Positions 34,783 through 43,542 of a stretch of 64,000 nucleotides of DNA are shown in pieces (the stretch's first letter is position 1; each line of letters begins with the position of its first letter). The notes under the pieces are model-generated. The model was given only the letters and a program-made list of their open reading frames with translations, was not told the origin of the DNA and did no database searches. Position numbers and translations under genes: made by a program. This stretch comes from Echinicola jeungdonensis (GTDB lineage Bacteria > Bacteroidota > Bacteroidia > Cytophagales > Cyclobacteriaceae): NCBI RefSeq assembly GCF_030409905.1, contig NZ_JAUFQT010000001.1, forward strand, positions 1,262,001 to 1,326,000. Direction: 5' to 3'.

Positions 34783-35600
34783 GCATTACCGAAAGCAGTT
34801 CCTACTACGATAATCTTGAAAACATGAGTGTTGGAGAGCTTATTTCCAACATTAACCAGGAAGATCAAAGTGTTCCTATAGCGGTAAAAAAAGCCTTGCC
34901 AGAGATTGAAAAACTAATAGAAAAAATCGTTCCCCGAATGGAGAAGGGAGGGCGGTTATTTTATATTGGCGCTGGGACCAGTGGCAGATTGGGCATTTTG
35001 GATGCTTCTGAATGCCCCCCTACTTATGGGGTACCTCATGATATGGTAATTGGCATCATTGCCGGGGGAGATCAAGCCATCCGGAAAGCGGTAGAAAATG
35101 CAGAAGACGATACTCATCAGGCTTGGAGGGATATCCAAAATTACGGTTTTAACGAGCAGGACACGGTGATAGGAATTGCTGCTTCAGGTACTACACCTTA
35201 TGTGATCGGCGGTATCCAAGCTGCCCATCAAAATGGTTTGTTGACAGGCTGCATTACTTGCAATGAAAACTCCCCTTTATCAAAAGTTTCCCAAAATCCA
35301 GTTGAGGTGATAGTCGGACCTGAATTTGTCACTGGAAGTACCCGTATGAAGGCGGGCACGGCCCAAAAACTGGTACTGAACATGATATCTACAGCTGTAA
35401 TGATAAAACTTGGAAAAGTTAAGGGCAATAAAATGGTCAATATGCAACTTTCCAATGAAAAACTTGTCAGAAGAGGCACCAAAATGATCATGGAGGCAAC
35501 CGGCTTATTTGAAGAGGACGCTAAGAAACTTTTGTTGAAATGGGGTTCTGTCAGGGCTGCCGTTGAAGAATGGGAATCCCAAAAAGGCAAAGGAAAATAA
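34779..35600 (+). CDS. murQ: N-acetylmuramic acid 6-phosphate etherase MurQ
   Basis: MurQ cleaves the lactyl ether of MurNAc-6-phosphate, giving GlcNAc-6-phosphate and D-lactate, in recycling of cell-wall sugars. The SIS-domain motifs are intact: GAGTSGRLGILDASECPPTYG begins near residue 64, and IAGGDQAIRKAVENAEDD and GSTRMKAGTAQK follow. It is 273 residues; E. coli MurQ has 298. The shortfall is at the C-terminus, which ends in a Lys-rich tail. The 4-bp ATGA overlap with the kinase implies coupled translation. The other recycling step visible in the window is the NagZ-like GH3 fusion at 10018. Confidence 0.94.
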   Translation: MSITESSSYYDNLENMSVGELISNINQEDQSVPIAVKKALPEIEKLIEKIVPRMEKGGRLFYIGAGTSGRLGILDASECPPTYGVPHDMVIGIIAGGDQAIRKAVENAEDDTHQAWRDIQNYGFNEQDTVIGIAASGTTPYVIGGIQAAHQNGLLTGCITCNENSPLSKVSQNPVEVIVGPEFVTGSTRMKAGTAQKLVLNMISTAVMIKLGKVKGNKMVNMQLSNEKLVRRGTKMIMEATGLFEEDAKKLLLKWGSVRAAVEEWESQKGKGK

Positions 35601-35753
35601 ATGGTGCGGAAGAGTTTGGCAGATTTAAATTGAAATAATTTTCTCCATTATATGATCCATCTGAAAAGAAAGCTTATAATCAGTATAGGTTTAATTTAAA
35701 TCAATAGTTGAAGACTTAAAGCTGGAAGCCAGTTGTGACTTCAACAAAATTAA

Positions 35754-35773
35754 CCCCGGGTACTTACCCGGGG
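35754..35773. terminator. GC-rich hairpin in the murQ / T9SS protein intergenic region
   Basis: A perfect stem CCCCGGGT / ACCCGGGG with a 4-nt loop sits between two converging genes. It lacks a clear T-run on either side, so it may be a weak bidirectional terminator. The remaining sequence of the 249-bp gap shows no gene. Confidence 0.45.
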
Positions 35774-35849
35774 AGGTTTGAATTGTGATTTCCTACAAAC
35801 CCCATTAGGGATTGAATTGAAGTTACTGGTTGAAAAGCGGGTAATTAAA

Positions 35850-37523
35850 TTATTTTTTTATCACTTTGATAAATTCTTTATGATTCCCATAACTTATTTC
35901 CAATATGGATAAACCGGTAGGTATTCCGGATGATACCTGTAACCAAATGTCCATTCGTCCATTAAATGATTCCAAAGAATATTCCCAATGATTGGCGAAA
36001 GGATGGATTAACTTAAAGGTTACCGGCCCATTTATGGGTTTGGTTAGATTACCCCTAGAAACAGTTATTTGGTTTCCAATTACGGGGTTGGGATAAATTT
36101 TCCAGCCTTGGTTGGAACGGTCTTGGCATGGCACCCTTGTGGATAGTGTATTTCCAAAGCTAAAAGTCCCATTATAATTCACCTGTTTGATTCTATAGTA
36201 AACCCTGTCCCCAACAGGAGAAGTCAATTCATCCTCAAATCGGTATTTCATTTCTTCATTTGACCATCCTGCTGCAGGAATTTCACTTACTTTTTCAAAA
36301 TTTAGGGAATTATCCAAGGCTCTTTCAATCTCAAAATGGCTGTTTTCCCATTCTTTGGCTGTGGCCCACTCCAGTATTACTTTTTTTGATCTTTCATCAA
36401 ACCTAATTTCCTCATAAAGGTATTCCACCGGCAATAACCTAAAGCACCAATCACCGGTAATAGATTCCCAATAGCTTTCTGAGCTTTCCTGTACAAATGG
36501 AGCATTACATCCACTGACTGCATCGGAAGGATGATTGACCTCAGTTCCACATTTAAATATTTTTGCCTCTGAAGAGGTATTCGAATACGTTTGATAAGAA
36601 GTTACTGAACCATCAAAAAGCCTGAAATAAGGATCTCCTGAAAGGGCTATGGCCTGGAGATTAGCCGTAGCTTTGTTGTCAAAAATAGCCCGCCCAGCAA
36701 GACTTAAACTTGTCAGGTTCAATACTGCATTCTCCTCCACCAGGATATATGAATCTCCTTGGGCTTGAATTCCGGAACAAACATTTGCAGTTCCATTACC
36801 CCTTAATATCAGTTGATTTTTGGTTGGAATAAAAGAATCTTCATAACCAGGTTCCCCGGCATCCAAATACAATTGTTTGACCTCCAATATTCCTTCAACA
36901 GTTAAAATATTGGTATTTCCTGTTGTAAAATTAAAGTTTCCACTTCCCCTCAACACTGCATCTGAAGCCACATTAATTGAGGTACCTTCATACGAATTCC
37001 CAAAGGCATTTTTAACATTTGTGACTTCGAATTCTATCCCATCCCCAATATTTAATGTGGATTGTTTATTGTAATTGATATCCCCATTAATAAATACATG
37101 GGAAATTTCTCCTGTTGGAACCGCATTGTAAATACTTAATTGGGAAGCCGGATTAAGGTAAAGATTGTTTGACAATACCAAACTAATATTTTCATCAACT
37201 GTAATATTGTATTCTGGAGCATAGAAAGAGAAGTCATACCCTGGGTCTATCACCAAATCTGAATTGATAATCACATTAACCTCGCAATTATTTTTAAAAT
37301 TATTATCGTTAAAGCCAGGGAGATTACCGCTATCTACCAATGGTGGATAGGTGCTTGATGAGTTTTTGTTGCAACCGGTGATATTTACCTTGTCCCAACA
37401 ATTTCCATTGGTCCAAGTTTGGTCGCATCCTGAATTTCCTGGACTATAAGTGTAGGTTTGGGCAATTGAAATAGAATATAACAGGAAACTGAAAAGACAA
37501 AGCCCTATTGATTTAGTAAACAT
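35850..37523 (-). CDS. Secreted T9SS surface protein with beta-helix-like region (paralogue of the 38849 gene)
   Basis: The 557-residue protein has an N-terminal signal peptide ending in SIAQ. A long Asn/Gly/Thr-rich region (about 60-330) with repeated short beta-strand patterns (such as LTVEGILEV, LILRGNGTAN, LNLTSLSLAG) suggests a beta-solenoid. A conserved block (LPVEYLYEEIRFDERSKK and EWATAKEWENSHFEIERA) and a C-terminal sorting domain (GWKIYPNPV, ending in KEFIKVIKK) mark secretion by the type IX system and attachment to the surface. The N-terminal Cys-rich part (CDQTWTNGNCW) resembles that of the divergent gene at 38849, so the two are paralogues. The function is unknown, perhaps adhesion. 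Confidence 0.8.
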   Translation of the reverse strand: MFTKSIGLCLFSFLLYSISIAQTYTYSPGNSGCDQTWTNGNCWDKVNITGCNKNSSSTYPPLVDSGNLPGFNDNNFKNNCEVNVIINSDLVIDPGYDFSFYAPEYNITVDENISLVLSNNLYLNPASQLSIYNAVPTGEISHVFINGDINYNKQSTLNIGDGIEFEVTNVKNAFGNSYEGTSINVASDAVLRGSGNFNFTTGNTNILTVEGILEVKQLYLDAGEPGYEDSFIPTKNQLILRGNGTANVCSGIQAQGDSYILVEENAVLNLTSLSLAGRAIFDNKATANLQAIALSGDPYFRLFDGSVTSYQTYSNTSSEAKIFKCGTEVNHPSDAVSGCNAPFVQESSESYWESITGDWCFRLLPVEYLYEEIRFDERSKKVILEWATAKEWENSHFEIERALDNSLNFEKVSEIPAAGWSNEEMKYRFEDELTSPVGDRVYYRIKQVNYNGTFSFGNTLSTRVPCQDRSNQGWKIYPNPVIGNQITVSRGNLTKPINGPVTFKLIHPFANHWEYSLESFNGRMDIWLQVSSGIPTGLSILEISYGNHKEFIKVIKK

Positions 37524-38848
37524 GTTTCAAATCATTTTCTTAAAAAACCTAAAAATCTAAAAATCTGAATTACTGATACTTACAAATGATATCGGTGAAA
37601 TATCATTACCAAAACCCTTTATCAATAATAAACATTTTTTTGATTACAATCAACATTTTTTAGTATATGTAAAGTTTTTATTTCTGATTTATTTTATTTA
37701 ATATTCCTTAAGTCCAGACAAAAAGAGGAGTAAGTCCATTACTCATCCATAAATTAGGACTGGGGTGAATTAAAGCTTTTGAAATAAAATCGGAGACAAA
37801 TCTTAACCAAACAGCTATGTGATTCAGTTGCTGAAATTACTCCTTAAGATCAGGAAAAACATCAATTTTTAAATCCTTTTTTCTTAGATTTCAAATTTGC
37901 ATTTTGATGTATAAATGGATTATTCACACCAGACACAGACATTTAGAGTCAGGCAACAATGGCACACAGTTTGAATTATTTGATTTTTTATTTTTAGGGG
38001 ACAATGATGTTTTCCTAACAAACAATGGGACAAACTATACCTATTCCCATGGAATTTTTGGATACGTCGATACTTGGAATAATGAAAATTGAAGGAACAC
38101 CTCCTTAATTAGTCTCTCTTTTCTAAACTTAGAACAAGTACTTCCCAAAGATAATTCATCCGGTACAAGTCCTTCTAAAGTTATTCTAACCGATCAAATT
38201 GCATATAAGCCTAACTGGAGTAATAACAACTTTTGGAATTCATTCAACCATCAGGAAGGCAAGGCCTACGACAAGGTAAAGCAGGTCAACCTTGACTGAA
38301 TATTAGTAGCTGAAAGGAAAACCGTAATGTTGAAATCTTAAACCAAAAAATCGAAGTAAATTAGCCCTATTGGGAAAGTTTACCTTAATCCGATTAAAGG
38401 AGACCAATTGCCCTTAAAATTAAATATGACCATCGAAGAGTTCGATAAAAATTTAGGTTAGGAAATCTTTGCGCACTCGGCTTCTCCGAGAAAAATCCTT
38501 CATCCTGAAAAGGGCAAACCTGCACCCAAATAGTCCATGGGATATCCCCAAGGAGAACTGCGACCTTGGTGGGTATTCTCAAGCAGAACTAGATAAAAAA
38601 ATTTCAATCCCAAAAAACAGGATATAATGCTCTACATCAGATCTGTATTTTTTATTATCTACAACCTATTTCGAGCATTTATCACCAAATATTAGAACTA
38701 AAATTTTCCATAAAATACATTTTTCTAATCCCCAAAAACATTTAAATATCCTTCAAAACAAAATTTTCAATACTTATTTTAATTAATTGCAAAATATAAT
38801 TCTTTTAGGTACATTTGAAAAGAATAATTATCTATCACCCAGAAGTAT
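37524..38848. other. AT-rich spacer with a possible decayed coding remnant
   Basis: This 1.3-kb stretch lies between two divergent T9SS genes. From about 37904 to 38640, conceptual translation in one frame gives protein-like phrases (FLGDNDVFLTNNGTNYTYSHGIFG; QIAYKPNWSNNNFWNSF; MTIEEFDKNLG) broken by several stops and at least one shift. The 62-codon open frame at 37904-38092 is part of it. I recognise no family. No tRNA or repeat is seen. The promoter of the 38849 gene lies at its right edge. Confidence 0.4.
38787..38817 (+). promoter_or_regulatory. Bacteroidota-type promoter of the 38849 surface-protein gene
   Basis: TTG (38787-38789), a 20-nt spacer and TACATTTG (38810-38817) match the phylum's -33/-7 promoter. 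The predicted start is about 25 nt before the ATG at 38849. Confidence 0.7.
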
Positions 38849-40384
38849 ATGACTCCAAAACCACAACCTATTTTTTGGACCATTGTGCTTTTTACTATAA
38901 TGGTTATGACGGGCCAGTCTGCCTCAGCCCAGACCTATACTTCTGTATCAGGATGCACGGATTGGGACGATCCCAATTGTTGGACCAAGACCAATGATGG
39001 ATCCGGATGCACCAATTCTACCAGTGATACCCCACCGACAAATCCTAGTGGAACCTGTGAAGTACACGTAATAATTCAAAGCCCTATGACCAAAACAGCT
39101 GGGACTACAACTTTTGGAGGACAGTTTAAATCCATTACCATTCAATCCGGAGGTTCATTGGATATCAATGGGGACGCGGCGATTGCTTCAGATGGGGATA
39201 TTGATTTTATTTTTGAGGAGGCCAATCAATCCATTGATATCAGTGGACAATTAACTATAAATGAATTAGGAGTCCTTTCATTAACAGGAGCGCCACGAGA
39301 ACCCGAAGAGGAAATTACAGACTATTTAAATCTTGGTTCCCTATATATGAGGGGAAAATCTGTATTTAATATTGATGACAATAGCGCGGTTGACATAGCT
39401 GGATACACTGAAGTTCATACGCCATCCAACGATCCCGCAAATTATTCTACCATCAATGTTGATGGAAATTTTTATTCCACATCAGTAAAAATCCGTGGGA
39501 ATTCCCACATTAGGTTTATTGTGGAGGAAGATGCAGAAGTACAAGCTTCCCAAACTGATGGAAATTTAGAAATGAATGGAAATTCATCCCTAACTTTTAT
39601 TGGGGATGCTGATGATGCAGGAGGAGATCAAGACGGAATGAGTTATATTGATGTAGGAGGTGCAATTTCCACAAATGGATCAGGAGCTGAAATTGTAGCT
39701 GATGATGCTACCCTATTTACTTGCAATACTTTTCCTGAGGGAATCAAAAAAACTGAAAAACGCCAAGGAAAATTCGAAGAAGGAAACTGCCGTATCCTTC
39801 CCGTAATATGGTATGATGTAGAGGCAAATTTAATCCCCAACATGGATGAATCCCTTCTTGAATGGTCCACAACCAAAGAATGGGAGACCAGCCATTATGA
39901 AATTGAACGCTCTGTAGATGGAATTGGACAATTTGAGGTTATTGGAGAAATCCAGGCCAGGGGCTGGGCAGACACCTTTTCCGAATACCAATATCAGGAT
40001 TTAAACCTGCCGCAATCGGGAGAAAGAATTTATTACCGGCTTAAACAAGTAGATTTAACTGGCAAATTTACCTACAGCAAAACTGTGATGGTAAACATTG
40101 GCATGAAGCCAAACCCCAGCCAGTTACAATGGATGGCCTTCCCTAATCCAACTAATGGTGACAATTTAAATATTACTGCAAATAATAAATTTACTTCCAT
40201 TGATGACAATGTTACCATCAGCCTATATTTACCCGGACAAACTTCTCAGGCCTTTTTAAAAGTATCTAACCCACCATCTACCATTCGGCTGGATCAATTG
40301 ATTTCCGGAGCCCCTAAAGGCTTATTGATCCTGGAAGTTTCTTGGGGAAAAAGGGTAGAAAGATTAAAAGTACTAAACCGCTGA
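38849..40384 (+). CDS. Secreted T9SS surface protein with beta-helix-like region
   Basis: The 511-residue protein has a signal peptide of about 28 residues (ending in SASAQ). A Cys-bearing start follows (CTDWDDPNCW), then an Asp/Asn/Gly-rich strand-repeat region (about 60-300) that reads like a parallel beta-solenoid (SITIQSGGSLDINGDAAI, LTFIGDADDAG). The block LPVIWYDVEANL and LEWSTTKEWETSHYEIERS precede a T9SS sorting domain (WMAFPNPTNGDNLNI, ending RLKVLNR). It shares layout and blocks with the divergent 35850 gene, so the two are paralogues, and both probably reach the cell surface. The function is unknown. Confidence 0.8.
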   Translation: MTPKPQPIFWTIVLFTIMVMTGQSASAQTYTSVSGCTDWDDPNCWTKTNDGSGCTNSTSDTPPTNPSGTCEVHVIIQSPMTKTAGTTTFGGQFKSITIQSGGSLDINGDAAIASDGDIDFIFEEANQSIDISGQLTINELGVLSLTGAPREPEEEITDYLNLGSLYMRGKSVFNIDDNSAVDIAGYTEVHTPSNDPANYSTINVDGNFYSTSVKIRGNSHIRFIVEEDAEVQASQTDGNLEMNGNSSLTFIGDADDAGGDQDGMSYIDVGGAISTNGSGAEIVADDATLFTCNTFPEGIKKTEKRQGKFEEGNCRILPVIWYDVEANLIPNMDESLLEWSTTKEWETSHYEIERSVDGIGQFEVIGEIQARGWADTFSEYQYQDLNLPQSGERIYYRLKQVDLTGKFTYSKTVMVNIGMKPNPSQLQWMAFPNPTNGDNLNITANNKFTSIDDNVTISLYLPGQTSQAFLKVSNPPSTIRLDQLISGAPKGLLILEVSWGKRVERLKVLNR

Positions 40385-40447
40385 GCTTTACACCTCCTTG
40401 TCAAAGTACCTTTGGACAGGAAGATTGCAAAAGACTTTTTTAAGAAT

Positions 40448-40477
40448 GCTAACCGAATTCATTTTTTTTCGGTTAGC
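40448..40477 (+). terminator. Terminator-like hairpin after the 38849 gene
   Basis: The stem GCTAACCGAA / TTCGGTTAGC encloses a T-rich loop of 10 nt. A long T-run lies inside the loop and not after the stem, so termination strength is uncertain. The remaining sequence from 40385 to the IS boundary near 40733 has no gene I can recognise. Confidence 0.5.
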
Positions 40478-40870
40478 CATTAATAAAATCAACCAACTCC
40501 AGATACAAAGATGAAAAACCGGAATTAAGCCGAGTAATTCATAAACCTAAAAGGTAATGGTAAATTTATTTTATATCCAATGCAATATTAATATTTCCAA
40601 TAAAATAAATCCCAAGCTAAAAAGGAAAGTAGTGCCATGGGAAGGTAAATTACAAACATCTAACCAACCCAAAAACCAGTCTTTTTAACCATATACTTGC
40701 CATATTTACATGGTGGATATAACGGTTTGATTTGTGCCACCCTTTTCGGCCAAACTGTGCCAGTCCTTTCGGTTTAAACCGTGCCAATTCCAGGGCAGAT
40801 TTCGGTTCGAACCGTGCCACTTTTGAAAGATCAAGTTTAACCTGCTATATCGCCTGTAAAAAAGAGCGAT

Positions 40871-42418
40871 ATGGCCAACATACTTGATCCTATGGATATA
40901 AAGCAGATTTTCAGTTTACACAGGGACGGGCTCAGCAACCGGAAAATAGGTGCCGTACTGGGGATTTCCCGCAACACGGTCAACCAGTACATCTCCTGGC
41001 TTGCAGCCTCGGACTACGAAGTTGATGAGGTTCTGTCCCTTACCAGCGTTAAATTAAGGGAGCTGTTCCCTTCCCGCACAACCATAAAGAATGACAGGTT
41101 TGATGCCCTGATGCGTTATTTTGACCAAGGGAAAGCCGCCAGAAACCACCCGGGATTTACTTTTCTGCACCATTACGAGGAGTACAGGCAGCTTGTGGAT
41201 TCTCCTTACAGCTATACGCAGTTCATGGAGCATTACCATAGAAAATATCCCAGGGAAGAGGGATCCATGAAGCTTGAACACCTTCCAGGCCATGAGGTGT
41301 TCATCGATTTTGCGGGCACAAAGATAGAAGTCGTGGACCGTGATACCGGGGAAGTCAAAAAGGCGGAAGTCTTTGTGTCAGTGCTTCCCTTCAGCCTGTT
41401 CACCTATGTAGAGGCATGTTGGAGCCAGAAACGTGAGGACCTTGTCCATTGCATGAACAACATGATGTGGTTTTTTGGGGGTGTCCCCAGGGCCGTGGTA
41501 TCGGACAACCTAAAATCGGCGGTCAGCAGGGCCAGTAAATATGAACCGGAGATCAACCGTTCCCTTAAGGATTTTGCAAGGCACTATGATTGTGTCATCA
41601 ATCCCACCAGGGCATACAGCCCCCAGGACAAAGCACTGGTCGAGAATGCGGTACAGCTGAGTTACCAGCGCATATACTATCCCCTTCGGGAGATGACCTT
41701 TTTTTCGATCCATGATCTGAACCGGGAGATAAGAAGGCTGTTGGAAAACTACAACAACATGCTTTTCCAGAGAAAGGAGGCCAGTAGAAGGGAGCTTTTC
41801 CAGTCCATGGAAAGGGAATGCCTGAAACCGCTTCCCACAGGCATATACCAGCTCAAGGACTATACCAGGGCAAAGGTCCAGAAGATAGGGTACGTCTACT
41901 TCTCCCCGGACAAAAGCTATTACAGTGTCCCGTATAGGTATATCGGAAAGTCCACCCAGATCCATTATACCAGGGACACCGTGGAAGTCTACCATTACCA
42001 TGAAAGGATCGCCCTGCACAAAAGGAACGGGGCAAAGGGTTGCTACAACACCAACAGGGAACACCTCAGCAGTACACACAAAAAATACCTCGACTGGAGC
42101 CCGGACTACTTCAAGAAGCAGGCAGCTCCCTTGGGCTCCAATGTGGCCACATGTATCAGTGAACTTTTTATCGAATCAGATTACCCGGAAACGGCCTACA
42201 AAAGGGCACAGGGTATCATAAAGCTTGCAAAGCTTTATGGCAGGGAAAGACTGGACTCCGCATGTGGCAGGGCCATATATGCCAAGGCAATATCCTACCG
42301 CAGGATCAGGAACATACTTGAAAACAACCTGGACAAGGTCACCCCGGAAGAGCTGGACAAAAAAGAATCCCATATTCCCGACCACGAAAACATCAGGGGT
42401 GCATCCACTTACCAATAA
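40871..42418 (+). CDS. istA: IS21-family transposase IstA (copy A)
   Basis: The 515-residue transposase starts with a helix-turn-helix (GLSNRKIGAVLGISRNTVNQYI). The DDE-type core has acidic residues in FIDFAGTKIEV, VVSDNLKSAV and LVENAVQLSYQR. It cuts and joins the element ends together with IstB. It looks intact, with no frameshift. It starts about 50 bp after the last left-end repeat and is followed by istB 11 bp later. The copy B transposase in this window is related, but the two differ at many positions, so they represent different subgroups. Confidence 0.95.
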   Translation: MANILDPMDIKQIFSLHRDGLSNRKIGAVLGISRNTVNQYISWLAASDYEVDEVLSLTSVKLRELFPSRTTIKNDRFDALMRYFDQGKAARNHPGFTFLHHYEEYRQLVDSPYSYTQFMEHYHRKYPREEGSMKLEHLPGHEVFIDFAGTKIEVVDRDTGEVKKAEVFVSVLPFSLFTYVEACWSQKREDLVHCMNNMMWFFGGVPRAVVSDNLKSAVSRASKYEPEINRSLKDFARHYDCVINPTRAYSPQDKALVENAVQLSYQRIYYPLREMTFFSIHDLNREIRRLLENYNNMLFQRKEASRRELFQSMERECLKPLPTGIYQLKDYTRAKVQKIGYVYFSPDKSYYSVPYRYIGKSTQIHYTRDTVEVYHYHERIALHKRNGAKGCYNTNREHLSSTHKKYLDWSPDYFKKQAAPLGSNVATCISELFIESDYPETAYKRAQGIIKLAKLYGRERLDSACGRAIYAKAISYRRIRNILENNLDKVTPEELDKKESHIPDHENIRGASTYQ

Positions 42419-42429
42419 ACAAAACAATT

Positions 42430-43167
42430 ATGAACAGTAACCAGACAGTAGAAAAACTCAGGCAGATGAGGCTCAGTGCCATGGCAGAGCTCCATCATCA
42501 ACACATTGGCAGCAACAGGTTCGCCGACTTTACCGCCGATGAATACATCGCCCTACTGGCAGACCACGAATGGGAAGACCGGCAGAACAAGAAAATGGCC
42601 CGGTTGATCAAAAAGGCCGCTTTCAAACAGAAAGCATCCGTTGCCGACATCGATTACAGCCATAGCAGGAACCTTGACAAGAATATGTTCACCAGGCTTG
42701 CAGGGCTTGGCTTCGTGGACAAAAAAGAAAACATTATCATTACCGGACCTTCGGGGGTAGGGAAAAGCTATCTGGTACAGGCCCTGGGAAACCAGGCATG
42801 CCTGATGGGGTACAGGACAGTATACAGCAGCACCTCAAGGCTGCTGTCAAAACTCAAGCTCTCCAAAGCCGACGGAACCTACCTCAGGGAACTGAGGAAA
42901 CTCCAGAACACCGACCTGCTCATACTCGACGACTTTGGGCTGCAGGCTTTTGATGCAACGGCAAGGGAAATAGTATTGGACATCATTGATGACAGGTTTA
43001 CCGAAAAATCAACCCTTGTATCCTCCCAATTGCCAGTATCCACCTGGTACGATATCATTGGGGAAGGAACCATCGCAGATGCCATACTGGACAGACTGGT
43101 AAACTCTTCCCATAGAATAGACCTCAAAGGGGAATCTTTGAGAAAGGGAATCTTGAAAAATGAATAA
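42430..43167 (+). CDS. istB: IS21-family helper ATPase IstB (copy A)
   Basis: The 245-residue AAA+ ATPase helps select the target and activates IstA. Walker A is GPSGVGKS (about 107-114) and Walker B LLILDDFG (about 158-165). The ending SSHRIDLKGESLRKG is typical of the family. It follows istA by 11 bp in the same transcription unit and precedes the right-end repeats by about 30 bp. No defect is visible. Confidence 0.95.
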   Translation: MNSNQTVEKLRQMRLSAMAELHHQHIGSNRFADFTADEYIALLADHEWEDRQNKKMARLIKKAAFKQKASVADIDYSHSRNLDKNMFTRLAGLGFVDKKENIIITGPSGVGKSYLVQALGNQACLMGYRTVYSSTSRLLSKLKLSKADGTYLRELRKLQNTDLLILDDFGLQAFDATAREIVLDIIDDRFTEKSTLVSSQLPVSTWYDIIGEGTIADAILDRLVNSSHRIDLKGESLRKGILKNE

Positions 43168-43465
43168 AAATTAACCTACTTTAAATGATCTTTCTTAGTG
43201 GCACGGTTTGACCGAAATCACTGGCATGGTCAGACCGAAATAACCACATGGTTAATTTTAACCTGGAAAAAGATGATTTCAACAGGTTTTGGTCCTTATT
43301 TTTTAGCTCTATTTTTTTTAATGACATAAATAATATTTTTCATTATTTTTTACATTTTTATAATAATGAAATGACCGGACTTAAAAAACTTCCATAATTA
43401 TTTAATAATCAACGCTTAAATCCTATTCATTTTTGTTTCACATACAGTTTATCGCTTCTTAAACA

Positions 43466-43473
43466 TATTTTTG
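43466..43473 (+). promoter_or_regulatory. Possible -7 element before the hybrid kinase gene
   Basis: TATTTTTG fits TAnnTTTG 69 bp before the ATG. The region is very AT-rich, so chance matches are likely. The 294 bp between the IS element and the kinase gene contain nothing else recognised. Confidence 0.3.
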
Positions 43474-43542
43474 TATTTTTTAATTATTTTACTTTAATTT
43501 TAGGCGAAATAAAGAAAAAACCGGAATATCCCAGCCAATTTC

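Larger units (their letters stand above)
40733..43248 (+). mobile_element. IS21-family insertion sequence, copy A (about 2.5 kb)
   Basis: The element carries istA and istB and, at both ends, short repeats in inverted orientation, the IS21 hallmark. The left end has three copies ending GTGCCA (40745-40762, 40768-40786, 40801-40819). The right end has two complementary copies beginning TGGCA (43199-43216, 43222-43239). The outer boundaries (TGTG at 40733, CACA at 43248) are approximate because no convincing direct target repeat is visible. The internal GC content is higher than in the flanking genes, which suggests recent arrival. It sits between the T9SS gene and the hybrid histidine kinase gene and interrupts no recognisable gene. 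Confidence 0.9.

Noticed and set aside
37904..38092. 62-codon open frame as a separate small gene
   Set aside because: No domain or promoter; it is part of a longer stretch of broken coding phrases, so it is treated as a remnant.
40724..43253. GGTT on both sides of IS21 copy A as a 4-bp target duplication
   Set aside because: The match would need the element to end in CACAT, which is not typical of IS21 ends, and 4 bp can match by chance.
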